A DNA stretch of 64,000 nucleotides from Georgenia yuyongxinii (GCF_006352065.1 NZ_CP040915.1:124001-188000); one strand, 5' to 3'. Shown: positions 41,330 through 49,757, counted from the first letter of the stretch. Made by a program: numbers and translations. The notes: a model not told the origin generated them from the letters alone.

Positions 41330-42837
41330 CGGACCGTGCCAGCGCATGGGACGAGGCGCCGTGCGGCCTGCTCACGCTGGCCGAGGACGGCACGGTGCTC
41401 GTCGCCAACCGGACGTTCCTGCAGTGGGTGGGGCGGCCCGCCGCCGAGGTAGTCGGACTCGTGCGGCTGAGTCAGCTGCTCTCGGTCGGGGGTCGCATCT
41501 ACTGGGAGACGCACCTGTCGCCCTTGCTGCACGTCGAGGGCCGGGCCGACGAGGTGGCCCTCGAGCTGCGCGGCCCGCACGGCCGGCTCCCGGTTCTCAT
41601 GACCGCGGTCGCGGCGACGGACGGCACCGGCGAGATCCGGGTGTCCATCTCCAGCGCCCGCGACCGCTCGCGCTATGAGCGCGAGCTGCTGGCCGCGCGC
41701 AAGGACGCCGACGCCGCCGCCCGGCGCACCCGGGTGCTGCAAGAGGTCACCGCGGCGCTCTCGGCCGCAGTGGGCCGGGACGGTGTGGCGGCTGCCCTTC
41801 TCGGCGCCGCCCGCCCCCTGGGTGCCCGGGCGGCGACGTGCTGGCTGGCCGACCCCGGGGGCCGGCTGGTTCCGCACTCGGCCACGGGTGAGGGAGTCGA
41901 GACGACCCACCTTCCCGCCGGACCCTGGCCGCGCGAGGCCGTGCACCACGAGGGACGGGTCCTAGTCCCCCTCCACGGACAGTCGGCAGTCAGAGGAGTG
42001 CTGTCCCTCCTGCCTGACGATGGTGCGGGGGGTGCACCGCCGGATCTGGCGACGCTCACCGCCGTCGGCCAGCAGGCTGGGATCGCGCTGGACCGTGCCC
42101 GCTTTTTCGACCGCAGCGCGGCAATCGCGCACCAGCTCCAGCAGGCTCTGCTGACAGCCCCCTTGCCCCAGGACGACCGCTTCGTCGTGAGCACGGCGTA
42201 CTGGCCGGGGGAGGAGCCCCTGGAGGTGGGCGGCGACTGGCACGACAGCTTCCTCCTCGACGACCACGTGCTCGCCGTCGTCGTCGGCGACATCGTGGGC
42301 CGTGGACTCGATGCCGCCATCGCCATGGGCCAGCTGCGCAGCGCCGTGCGGGCGGTCGCGGGTCCCGACGTCGGCCCGGCCCGAGTGCTCGCCGCGCTCG
42401 ACCCGTTCGTCCGGCGCGTCCCGGCCGCGGCCTTCGCGACACTTGTGTACGGCGAGCTGAACCTGACGACGGGTCGGTTTCGCTTCGCGTGCGCGGGCCA
42501 CCCGCCACCGATGCACCTGGTGGGCGACGGTACCGCCCGCCTGGTGTGGGACGGCCGCTCCACGCCGCTGGGCCTGAGCGTGCCCGGGCGCGGGCGGACC
42601 GAGGCCGCGCTCGACCTCGCGCCCGGCGACAGGCTCCTGCTCTACACCGACGGCCTGGTGGAGCGGCGCGACCAACCCCTGCCGGCCAGGCTGGAGCGGC
42701 TCGCCAAGGTCGGCGCCGAGGTGCACTCGCTCAACCCGGACGAGGCGGTGCGCTCACTCACCGAGCGCATGCTCCCGGCCGCCAAGGGGCATGACGACGT
42801 CTGTCTGCTCCTGCTCTCCTGGAGCCCAACCAGCTGA
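41326..42837 (+). CDS. PAS-GAF-PP2C serine phosphatase (RsbP-like)
   Basis: A 503-residue signalling phosphatase. An N-terminal PAS domain (about residues 8-120, LLTLAEDGTVLVANRTF in key form TVLVANRTF) is followed by a short coiled coil, a GAF-like domain (about 145-265) and a SpoIIE/PP2C domain with metal-binding GGDWHDSF (about 305), VVGDIVGRGLDAA and the GHPPPMHL and LLYTDGLVERR blocks. It should dephosphorylate an anti-anti-sigma factor. The Bacillus RsbP lacks the GAF. No sigma factor, anti-sigma or STAS gene is present in this window, so the target is elsewhere. Coupled to the RsbQ-like gene. Confidence 0.85.
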   Translation: MTDRASAWDEAPCGLLTLAEDGTVLVANRTFLQWVGRPAAEVVGLVRLSQLLSVGGRIYWETHLSPLLHVEGRADEVALELRGPHGRLPVLMTAVAATDGTGEIRVSISSARDRSRYERELLAARKDADAAARRTRVLQEVTAALSAAVGRDGVAAALLGAARPLGARAATCWLADPGGRLVPHSATGEGVETTHLPAGPWPREAVHHEGRVLVPLHGQSAVRGVLSLLPDDGAGGAPPDLATLTAVGQQAGIALDRARFFDRSAAIAHQLQQALLTAPLPQDDRFVVSTAYWPGEEPLEVGGDWHDSFLLDDHVLAVVVGDIVGRGLDAAIAMGQLRSAVRAVAGPDVGPARVLAALDPFVRRVPAAAFATLVYGELNLTTGRFRFACAGHPPPMHLVGDGTARLVWDGRSTPLGLSVPGRGRTEAALDLAPGDRLLLYTDGLVERRDQPLPARLERLAKVGAEVHSLNPDEAVRSLTERMLPAAKGHDDVCLLLLSWSPTS

Positions 42838-42937
42838 GCCGCGCCGCGCCTGGCACCGCGGCCCTCGACGACCATCGGGGCGAAGGATCCACGAGGGTCC
42901 GGATGACATGACGGGCCGGGCCCGCGAGACTCGCTCC

Positions 42938-44020
42938 ATGAGCGAGGGTGCCCGGCCCTGGGTGCTGCACGTCGACCTCGACCAGTTCATCGCAGCGGTC
43001 GAGATCCTGCGGCGCCCAGAGCTCGCCGGCCTGCCGGTGATCGTGGGCGGGCGCGGCGACCCCACCGAGCGCGCCGTCGTCTCCACCGCTTCCTACGAGG
43101 CCCGCGCGTTCGGCGTCGGCTCCGGCATGCCGCTGCGCACCGCCGCCCGCAAGGTGCCCGACGCCGTCTTCCTCCCCGTCGACGCCCCCGTCTACGAGGC
43201 GGCCTCGGAGCAGGTGATGGCCACGCTGCGGGACCTCGACGTCGTCGTCGAGGTGCTCGGCTGGGACGAGGCGTTCCTCGGTGCCGTCACCGACGACCCC
43301 GAGGGGCTCGCCCACCGCGCCCAGGCCGCCGTGCTGGCCTCCACTTCGCTGCACTGCTCGGTGGGCATCGGTGACAACAAGGTGCGGGCCAAGATCGCCA
43401 CTGGCTTCGGCAAGCCGCGCGGGGTGTTCCGGCTGACCGCCGACAACTGGTTCGCCGTGATGGGCGATCGGCCCACCCGCGACCTGTGGGGCGTCGGCGC
43501 GAAGGTCTCCAAGCGCCTGGCCACCCACGGCATCACCACGGTGCACGAGCTGGCGGCGGCGTCACCGGACGAGCTCGTCGCCGAGTTCGGGCCCCGGATG
43601 GGCCAGTGGTACGCCGAGCTCGGCCGCGGCCTCGGACCCGCCGTGGTCGATGACAGCCCGTGGGTGGCCCGCGGTCACAGCCGCGAGACCACCTACCAGC
43701 ACAACCTCACCACCCCCGAGCAGGTGCAGGCGGCGGTGCGCGAGCTCGCCGCAGCCGTCTTCGAGGACACCGCCCACGAGGGTCGCCCGGTCTTCCGCGT
43801 GACGCTAAAGGTGCGGTACGCACCCTTCGTCACCAAGGCCATCGGCCACAAGCTGCCCGCGCCGACCAGTGAGCGGGACGACGTCGTCGCCGCTGCGGTG
43901 GAGCTCGCGGACAGGATCGAGCCCGGCCGGGAGATCCGGCTGCTCGGCGTGCGTGCCGAGATGGTCATGCCCGACGACGGCGACCCCGCCGAGCGCACGC
44001 CGGTGCGCGGGCGTCTGTAG
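42938..44020 (+). CDS. dinB: Y-family DNA polymerase IV (DinB) with a non-aromatic steric gate
   Basis: A 360-residue Y-family translesion polymerase. Catalytic acids: Asp13 in HVDLDQF, Asp110 and Glu111 in GWDEAFL; the dNTP-binding SYEAR motif is at 52-56; HhH and little-finger regions follow. The residue at the steric-gate position (five after Asp13) is Ile18, where DinB normally has Phe or Tyr, so ribonucleotide exclusion may be weak, as known for a mycobacterial DinB2 with Leu. No clear C-terminal beta-clamp peptide is seen. ATG 42938 is chosen: it begins 10 residues before HVDLD, and GAGACT stands 6 nt upstream. Confidence 0.9.
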   Translation: MSEGARPWVLHVDLDQFIAAVEILRRPELAGLPVIVGGRGDPTERAVVSTASYEARAFGVGSGMPLRTAARKVPDAVFLPVDAPVYEAASEQVMATLRDLDVVVEVLGWDEAFLGAVTDDPEGLAHRAQAAVLASTSLHCSVGIGDNKVRAKIATGFGKPRGVFRLTADNWFAVMGDRPTRDLWGVGAKVSKRLATHGITTVHELAAASPDELVAEFGPRMGQWYAELGRGLGPAVVDDSPWVARGHSRETTYQHNLTTPEQVQAAVRELAAAVFEDTAHEGRPVFRVTLKVRYAPFVTKAIGHKLPAPTSERDDVVAAAVELADRIEPGREIRLLGVRAEMVMPDDGDPAERTPVRGRL

Positions 44021-44199
44021 CCCCGACAGGCCGCCGGCGTGAACATCCGGTGCACCGGTCCGGTGACGCGGAATCCGGTCGTCGGGATCATTCTTCCCAC
44101 AGGATCTTCACCATTCTTCCACCTGAGATGGTCGGGCGCCGTACTACCGTGAAACCTTCACTGGTGCGTGCCGCCGGCCGCACGACTCCGGAGGAATCC

Positions 44200-44583
44200 A
44201 TGACGAAGAACAATCGCACCTATCGCTGGGCGGTCGGAATTGCGCTGTTCACCGCCGCGTTCCTCGTGTGGGCGATCGGTGCCCTCGGTGTTATCGCCTA
44301 CGAGGGCTTCCGCGGAGACATGATGTATCTGGGAGTCCTCGCCGTCCTGGTCGTGGGAGCCGCCGTCGCCAGGTTCCGGGCACGCGGGATGGCACGTGCA
44401 CTGTTCGCGACGGCCGTCGCCCAGGCGCTGGTGGCGGTGGTCGCCCTGCTTGCGGGGATGGCGGGGGAGCGCGGCACGTCCGCGCTCGAGATCGTCGGGG
44501 TGAACGGCATGTTCGTCGCGTTGTTCTGCCTGTCAGGCTGGGTCTTCCGGCACGCTGCGGCACCCGAGAAGGTCCCGGCGTAG
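44200..44583 (+). CDS. Small four-helix membrane protein
   Basis: A 127-residue protein with four predicted membrane helices (about residues 10-32, 42-58, 66-86, 96-114) and short charged ends, compact like many actinobacterial hypothetical membrane proteins. GGAGGAATCC gives a strong ribosome binding site 6 nt before the ATG; TACCGT about 50 nt upstream may be the -10. No family recognised. Upstream, 44021-44199 holds only this promoter region. Confidence 0.7.
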   Translation: MTKNNRTYRWAVGIALFTAAFLVWAIGALGVIAYEGFRGDMMYLGVLAVLVVGAAVARFRARGMARALFATAVAQALVAVVALLAGMAGERGTSALEIVGVNGMFVALFCLSGWVFRHAAAPEKVPA

Positions 44584-44651
44584 CGAACGGTCCACGTCGG
44601 CGGCCTCGCAGCGCTTCCACGTGCGCCCGCCTGCTCGCGAAGGGGGAAGCG

Positions 44652-44850
44652 ATGGACCTGGTCTCGGCCGTGCAGGAGGGCATCACAGACCTGGCGTCCT
44701 CCCCGTGGGCGCCGGCGCCGCTCACGTCATGACCCAGAACCCCCTGCTCGTTGCGGTGGTCGGTGTGATCGGGGGACTGATGATGGGCCTGGTCGTCGAC
44801 AAGCCTCACGCGGTGGTGCGCCGGCGCCGGACCTCCCGGACCTCCCGGAC
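44652..44850 (+). pseudogene. DedA-family membrane protein remnant, N- and C-termini joined out of frame
   Basis: An ATG at 44652 with a good ribosome binding site opens MDLVSAVQEGITDLASSPW, which looks like the first 19 residues of a DedA (SNARE-associated) protein, but stops at 44732. An ATG at 44729, overlapping that stop (ATGA), opens LLVAVVGVIGGLMMGLVVDK followed by a run of Arg, resembling the last helix and basic tail of such a protein. The central membrane domain is missing. Alternatively these are two small real genes (26 and 95 residues). Confidence 0.45.
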
Positions 44851-45187
44851 CTGGCGCAGCGCGCTGGAGCAATGCGCTGTGGGGCGGACTGCGATCCCCT
44901 CGATGATCATGCCGAAACGCGCGCGTGATCCTTTTCGGGGGTGTCATCTGGGGCTTTACGGCACGCTTGCAATTCAGAGCGGAGGGCCACGGTCGCGGCG
45001 TCCGGCAATAACGTGAGCCTTGACTATCCTGATTAGTCGGTTATGGTGGACATATAGCCTGCCAAGTTTTTCCGTGTAATGAATTGCGTCACGCCGAGCG
45101 CAGTTTCGGCGCGTGCGCTCGCAAGGGCACCTCGATGTTCGCTCGAATCGCGAGGGCAATTGGCTGAACAATGTGAAGGAGGCAGAA
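44851..45187. other. Low-GC intergenic stretch with a promoter
   Basis: No gene recognised apart from the tail of the frame begun at 44729. Bases 45000-45110 are near 50% GC, well below the surroundings. Candidate promoter TTGACT (45020-45025), 16-nt spacer, TATGGT (45042-45047) pointing to the small gene at 45188, with a leader of about 135 nt. Confidence 0.45.
45020..45047 (+). promoter_or_regulatory. Sigma-70-type promoter candidate
   Basis: TTGACT-N16-TATGGT in the low-GC stretch; CATATAGCCT a few bases further downstream is an alternative -10. Confidence 0.45.
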
Positions 45188-45421
45188 ATGGCCTTGAAGG
45201 AAGTTCTTCCGACTCCCCCGCGCGGCACCAGGTGGTCCCTCACTCGACGCGAGGACGACGTCACACTGACGCTGCGTGCCCGGGGGCCACGTCGCCGCGT
45301 CCTCGCGACCTGGAGCACCGAGGCGTTCTCCGAGCTGACGCCGGACCCCGTCACCGCACTGATGGACGTGGCCACCCAGGTGGCCGCCCGGTTCGATCGC
45401 CGGCTCGTCGCGGCGGCGTGA
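45188..45421 (+). CDS. Small hypothetical protein, 77 residues
   Basis: A soluble 77-residue protein, rich in Arg and Thr, with a strong ribosome binding site (GAAGGAGGCAGAA) before the ATG. The middle alternates in a beta-like way (WSLTRREDDVTLTLRARG) and the end is helical (VTALMDVATQVAARF). No known family recognised; not membrane-bound. It has its own promoter candidate and a long leader. The next small gene follows 83 nt downstream. Confidence 0.65.
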   Translation: MALKEVLPTPPRGTRWSLTRREDDVTLTLRARGPRRRVLATWSTEAFSELTPDPVTALMDVATQVAARFDRRLVAAA

Positions 45422-45504
45422 CCGACGACCTATCGACGACGTGACCCGACGGATCCGGCCGGAGCGCACGGCCCACCGCAGCGACGGAGCAGAGAGGGAT
45501 GACA

Positions 45505-45732
45505 ATGGCAGTTCTGACGAAGTCCCGGACCACCGGGAAGCGGACCCGGCACCCGGGTAGGGGAGTGTGGGCACCTGCCGAGCAGGCGCGGACCGCCTCC
45601 GGCACCGGCGGTGCGGCGCAGACCCTCCACGGCGGGCCCCCGGCGCACCGGGCAGCCGGACCGGCGGCCGACATCGTGGACGTGTGGGGCGACGCGTCGT
45701 TCCCAGCGAGCGACCCACCCGCCAACTGGTGA
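45505..45732 (+). CDS. Small disordered protein with a C-terminal SFPASDPPxxW motif
   Basis: A 75-residue protein: basic, Gly/Arg/Thr-rich and probably unfolded, except for the C-terminal DVWGDASFPASDPPANW. The FPASDPP motif ends many small uncharacterised bacterial proteins and is its only recognisable feature. AGAGAGGG lies 7 nt before ATG 45505; ATG 45499 is too close to that site. It converges with the DUF2252 gene, 11 nt between the stops. Confidence 0.6.
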   Translation: MAVLTKSRTTGKRTRHPGRGVWAPAEQARTASGTGGAAQTLHGGPPAHRAAGPAADIVDVWGDASFPASDPPANW

Positions 45733-45743
45733 AGGTGGCCGCG

Positions 45744-47165
45744 TCAGCGCACCGCCGTGGGCTCGGCCGCCGCCAGGTCGCCCCGCGCCACCGCCGCGGC
45801 GAAGTCCGCGAAGTCGTGCTCGTTCAGGTCGGCGTAGGCGTCCGCGAAGTCGGCCACCGCCTGGGGGAGCACGTCGTCGTCGCCGAGGTAGGCGGCGATG
45901 GCGATGCGGTCCCCGGACCGGGCGTGCGCGCGGGCGAGCGTCCAGGCGCACAGCCGCCCGTAGAGCCGCATGCCCTCGGGCGCCATCCGCTCCACCTCCA
46001 CCGCGCCTTTCCAGTCGCGAAGCTGGCGGACGTAGAAGTCGCGGGAGGTGCCGTCGATCCCGGCGACCCGGTCCCAGCCGAGGAACGCGTCCGCGGCGGC
46101 CTGCATGATCCGCTGACCGGCGACCACCCGGGCACCCTCGTTCGACTCGGTCGTCGGCCCCAGATGGGCCGCCAGCACCGACGGCTGCGCCTCCTTGACC
46201 TGGAGGAACAGCGGGTCGTCGTCGTCCCGTCCGCGTAGCAGCACGATCCAACAACGCGTACCCACGCTTCCGACCCCCACCACCTTCCTGGCCATGTCGA
46301 CGAAGGTGTAGGAGCGCACCAGCTCCCGGTAGCCGGGCGCCAGCGAGCTCGCGTAGCTGTGCACCATGCCGGTGACAACGTCCTCGATCTGGTCGGCAGT
46401 CGCCTCCAGGACGAGGCTCGACACGCGGACCACCAGCGGCGGGGCATCGACGATGTGCCGCTCGCCGTCGACCACCTCGGTCAGCTTTGCCAGGGTGTGC
46501 CGGTGGTCGCGCAGACGCGCCTTGGCGATCCCCTTGTCCACCCGCTTGCCGGCGCGCTTGCCGAGCTCACGGGCCATGCGCTGCCGCAGCAGCGCGACAT
46601 CCACCCGTGTGTACCAGACGTCGAGGTTGCTCATCGCCGCGAAGCCGGCCATTGCGTCGCGGTAGGCGCGCACGCTCTCGACCACCGTGCGGCGGATCTC
46701 CTTGCGTCGGAACCCGTTCTGCCGGCCTGCGACGACGAGGCTGGCCGCCAGCCGCTTGAGGTCCCACTCCCACGGGCCGGGCAGCGTCTCGTCGAAGTCG
46801 TTGATGTCGAACACCAGAGCCCGCTCGGGCGAGGCGAACATGCCGAAGTTGGACAGGTGCGCGTCGCCGCACAGCTGCGCGGTGAACCCGGACACCGGCG
46901 TGCGGGCCAGGTCCCCAGCCATGATGGCGGCGCCGCCGCGGTAGAACGCGAACGGAGAGGTCAGCATGCGGGCGTGGCGGATCGGCACGAGCTCCGGCAG
47001 CCGGGAGGGGATCTGCCCGGTGAGGACCGCGACGCCGCCGGGCCGGCCGTCGGTCGGCAGCTCGGCGTGCGACGCCGGGGGGACGCGGGTGCGCGCCTGC
47101 CTGCCCGCATCGGCGCGCGCCGCGGGTGAGCCGGGTTCCTGCGATGATCCGTTGCGGGCGCCCAT
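45744..47165 (-). CDS. DUF2252 family protein (kinase-like fold suspected)
   Basis: A 473-residue DUF2252 protein. The block LCGDAHLSNFG (about residues 103-113) and the following VFDINDFDE resemble the catalytic HGDxxxxN and DxD elements of aminoglycoside-phosphotransferase-like kinases, and FLQVKEAQPS could hold the ATP-binding Lys, although in an unusual order. Biochemical function is not established. ATG 47165 has no Shine-Dalgarno; CACCAT lies 6 nt upstream, which fits the leaderless arrangement seen elsewhere in the window. Divergent from the MFS gene at 47269. Confidence 0.8.
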   Translation of the reverse strand: MGARNGSSQEPGSPAARADAGRQARTRVPPASHAELPTDGRPGGVAVLTGQIPSRLPELVPIRHARMLTSPFAFYRGGAAIMAGDLARTPVSGFTAQLCGDAHLSNFGMFASPERALVFDINDFDETLPGPWEWDLKRLAASLVVAGRQNGFRRKEIRRTVVESVRAYRDAMAGFAAMSNLDVWYTRVDVALLRQRMARELGKRAGKRVDKGIAKARLRDHRHTLAKLTEVVDGERHIVDAPPLVVRVSSLVLEATADQIEDVVTGMVHSYASSLAPGYRELVRSYTFVDMARKVVGVGSVGTRCWIVLLRGRDDDDPLFLQVKEAQPSVLAAHLGPTTESNEGARVVAGQRIMQAAADAFLGWDRVAGIDGTSRDFYVRQLRDWKGAVEVERMAPEGMRLYGRLCAWTLARAHARSGDRIAIAAYLGDDDVLPQAVADFADAYADLNEHDFADFAAAVARGDLAAAEPTAVR

Positions 47166-47268
47166 GGCCTTATGGTGGCCCCCCACCGCGGTGATGGCGA
47201 CCGGTCTGGGGAGGTAAGCACAGCAAATTCCGTCGACCGGCGTCGGTGTGCTGACGCAGACTTGCCCG

Positions 47269-48636
47269 GTGACCACCCCCATTCCCGAGCCGTCCCTCGA
47301 CGTGGCTGACACCGCCCCGCCGCCCGTCGCAGGCCCCGACGGTGCCGCCGCGGCCCCGACCGGCGATCCGCGCTGGCGTCGCGACGCCACGATCTTCCTC
47401 GGTGGGCAGACGGTCTCGCTGTTCGGCTCGATGCTCGTGCAGTACGCGATCATGTGGCACCTCACGCTCGAGACGCGCTCCGGAGTCGTCATGGCGCTGG
47501 CGTCCGTCTTCGGGTTCCTTCCCCAGGCGGTCGTCTCCATCTTCGGTGGCGTGTGGGCCGACCGGCACGATCGCAGGAAGCTCATCATGACCGCCGACGC
47601 CGTCATCGCGGCGACGACCCTGGGACTGGCGCTGCTCATGCTCAGCGGCACCTCGGACCTGTGGCTGATCTACGCCACCCTCGCGATCCGGTCCGCCGGC
47701 GCGGGGGTGCAGACGCCGGCCGTCTCCGCCCTGCTCCCGCAGATCGTGCCGACGGCCAGGCTCATGCGTGTCAACGGCATCAACGCGACCATCCAGTCGG
47801 CGATGATCCTGCTCGCCCCTGCCGTGGCGGCGCTGGTGTACGCCAACTTCTCCATCGTCGCCGTGTTCTTCGTCGACGTGGTCACCGCCTTGATCGGCAT
47901 CGCCCTGCTCGCCGTGCTGACCGTCCCGCCTCTGGTGCGCGCGACCGACGGCGCGCGGCCGGGATACTTCGACGACCTGCGCGACGGCGTCCGGTACGTG
48001 ACCACGCACCGCTTCGTCCGCTGGCTGCTCGGGCTCTTCGCGATCGTGTTCGTCCTGGTCGCCGCGCCGTCCGGGCTGACGCCGCTGATGATGGTCCGCA
48101 CGTTCGGGGAGGAGGTCTGGAAGCTCACCGCCCTCGAGGTGGCTTACGGCGTCGGGATGCTCATCGGCGGCGCGGTCATCGCCGGCTGGGGAGGGCTGAA
48201 GAACCGGGTCGTCATGCTCGTGGTTTCGGCGTTCCTCTTCGGAGCGCTGGCCGTCGGGATGGGCCTGGCGACGCACCTGTGGGTCTTCCTGGCCCTGATG
48301 TTCGTGCTCGGCCTCGTCGTGCCCGCGTTCTCGACGCCCGCCATGACGGTGCTGCAGGAGACCGTCGAGCCCGAGCGCCAGGGCCGTGTGTTCGGCTTCG
48401 TCGGCGTCGTCATGGCGGTGTCCATGCCGCTGGGCATGGCGATCTTCGGCCCGCTGGCCGACCGGTTCTCCGTGGAGTCGCTGCTCGTCGTCTCGGGGGT
48501 GCTGATGTTCCTGGTGACGGCGCTGGCCGTGGCGCTGCCCTCGGGACGGCGTGCCATCGCGGAAGGCGTGGCCGCCGTGACCGCTGAGCCTCCGACCGCC
48601 GTCGCCGCCGAGCCTTCGACCGCAGTCGCCGACTGA
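47269..48636 (+). CDS. MFS transporter (DHA3/MFS_3-like)
   Basis: A 455-residue, 12-helix exporter of the MFS_3 (enterobactin-exporter-like) group. After a Pro/Ala-rich soluble start come FLGGQTVSLFGSMLVQYAI (helix 1) and motif A GGVWADRHDRRKL; the second half contains LQETVEPERQGRVFG. Soluble C-terminal tail with a short TAEPPTAVA repeat. Substrate unknown, perhaps siderophore or macrolide. GTG 47269 is preferred to GTG 47248 because CAGACT lies 6 nt upstream. The ArsR-type gene 89 nt downstream has its own promoter. Confidence 0.85.
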   Translation: MTTPIPEPSLDVADTAPPPVAGPDGAAAAPTGDPRWRRDATIFLGGQTVSLFGSMLVQYAIMWHLTLETRSGVVMALASVFGFLPQAVVSIFGGVWADRHDRRKLIMTADAVIAATTLGLALLMLSGTSDLWLIYATLAIRSAGAGVQTPAVSALLPQIVPTARLMRVNGINATIQSAMILLAPAVAALVYANFSIVAVFFVDVVTALIGIALLAVLTVPPLVRATDGARPGYFDDLRDGVRYVTTHRFVRWLLGLFAIVFVLVAAPSGLTPLMMVRTFGEEVWKLTALEVAYGVGMLIGGAVIAGWGGLKNRVVMLVVSAFLFGALAVGMGLATHLWVFLALMFVLGLVVPAFSTPAMTVLQETVEPERQGRVFGFVGVVMAVSMPLGMAIFGPLADRFSVESLLVVSGVLMFLVTALAVALPSGRRAIAEGVAAVTAEPPTAVAAEPSTAVAD

Positions 48637-48691
48637 ACCAGCGAACGCCACCACGTACCCGAACGGCGGTCGCGGGATCTCGCACACCCCC

Positions 48692-48719
48692 TTGACATGT
48701 GACCAAACGGTCACATAAT
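48692..48719 (+). promoter_or_regulatory. Strong promoter with embedded operator of the ArsR-SRPBCC gene
   Basis: TTGACA (48692-48697), 16-nt spacer, CATAAT (48714-48719). The spacer is filled by the perfect palindrome ATGTGACC-AAAC-GGTCACAT (48697-48716). A repressor there would block the polymerase, the classical ArsR autoregulation layout. GTG 48726 lies 6 nt after the -10: leaderless. Confidence 0.8.
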
Positions 48720-48725
48720 TGTGTC

Positions 48726-49484
48726 GTGGACGAGGTGTTTAAGGCGCTGGCCGACCCGACGCGGCGGCAGCTCCTCGACGAGCTCTTCCGCCAGGACGGA
48801 CAGTCCATGACAGCGCTCGAGCAGCGCTTCGAGATGAGTCGCTTCGGGGTGGCCAAGCACCTGAAGCAGTTGGAGGAGGCCGGCCTCGTCGTCGCCCGAC
48901 GTCGAGGCCGCGAGAAGCTGCACTTCCTCAACCCGGTTCCGATCCGCCTCATCCACGACCGGTGGGTGAGCAAGTACGCCGAGCCCTGGACGGCGACGCT
49001 CAGCGGGCTCAAGAGCAGGCTGGAGACTCCGATGGAGAAGGTCTTCGAGATCTACATCCGCACCACGCCCGAGCGCCTCTGGGAGGCAATCACCGACGGC
49101 GAGACACGCGCCAAGTACAACTTTGGTGCCCAGGTGACGTCCGACTGGGCGGTCGGCTCACGACTGGAGATGGGCCACCCCGCCTCCGACGGCCTCCTCG
49201 GCGAGGGCGAGGTCCTGGAGGTCGACCCGCCCCGCCGCCTCGTGCACACGCTGCGCGCGCTGTGGGGCGACGACGTCAAGGAGGAGGGTTTTTCCCGCGT
49301 GACGTGGGAGATCGAGCAGGTGGCCGACTCCTGCCGCCTCACACTTACGCATGACCAGCTCCGCGACGGCGCCAACGACCAGCTCTACGGCGGCTGGCCG
49401 ATGATCCTCTCCGGGCTGAAGACCTGGCTGGAGACAGGACAGACGCTGACCACGCCCGGCTCCCTCATGTACGCCGACCAGTAG
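48726..49484 (+). CDS. ArsR-type repressor fused to an SRPBCC (AHSA1) domain
   Basis: A 252-residue fusion. Residues 1-95 are an ArsR winged helix (VFKALADPTRRQLLDEL, recognition helix SRFGVAKHLKQLEEAGLV), without the metal-binding ELCVCDL motif. Residues 102-240 are an AHSA1/START-like hydrophobic-ligand domain (VFEIYIRTTPERLWEAITDG). Together they suggest a ligand-sensing repressor. In many actinobacteria the two parts are separate adjacent genes. The start GTG sits right after the promoter with its own operator. A hairpin terminator follows. Confidence 0.9.
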   Translation: MDEVFKALADPTRRQLLDELFRQDGQSMTALEQRFEMSRFGVAKHLKQLEEAGLVVARRRGREKLHFLNPVPIRLIHDRWVSKYAEPWTATLSGLKSRLETPMEKVFEIYIRTTPERLWEAITDGETRAKYNFGAQVTSDWAVGSRLEMGHPASDGLLGEGEVLEVDPPRRLVHTLRALWGDDVKEEGFSRVTWEIEQVADSCRLTLTHDQLRDGANDQLYGGWPMILSGLKTWLETGQTLTTPGSLMYADQ

Positions 49485-49493
49485 AACCGCAGC

Positions 49494-49515
49494 GGGTCCC
49501 GGCACGCCGGGACCC
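49494..49515 (+). terminator. Terminator hairpin
   Basis: GGGTCCCGG, loop CACG, CCGGGACCC, nine bases after the ArsR-SRPBCC stop. Confidence 0.65.
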
Positions 49516-49565
49516 GGGGGTGCCGCCGTCGTCCATCGCGAGCTACGGGCGACGGCGGGCGCGCC

Positions 49566-49757
49566 TCATATGTCGTCGTGGTCGCGGGCGCCGCAGCACT
49601 CGCAGAAACCGCCGACGACGAGGGTGGGCCCCGCGGAGTCGTCGCACCAGGCGCGGGCGCAGTCGGCCAGCGGGTCGATCGCACCGTCGGTGCGGTCCCA
49701 CATGGTCAAGGTGGCGACCTCGAGCTCAAGCTCGACGTCCAAAGCGATGGCGGTCAT
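49566..49757 (-). CDS. Small acidic CxxC protein, 63 residues
   Basis: A 63-residue acidic protein with Cys in CARAWC, and CECC near the C-terminus, so possibly zinc- or iron-binding. GGAGGGGG lies 5-10 nt before the ATG, among the best ribosome binding sites in the window, which supports a real gene despite its size. No family recognised. Convergent with the ArsR-SRPBCC gene. Confidence 0.6.
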   Translation of the reverse strand: MTAIALDVELELEVATLTMWDRTDGAIDPLADCARAWCDDSAGPTLVVGGFCECCGARDHDDI

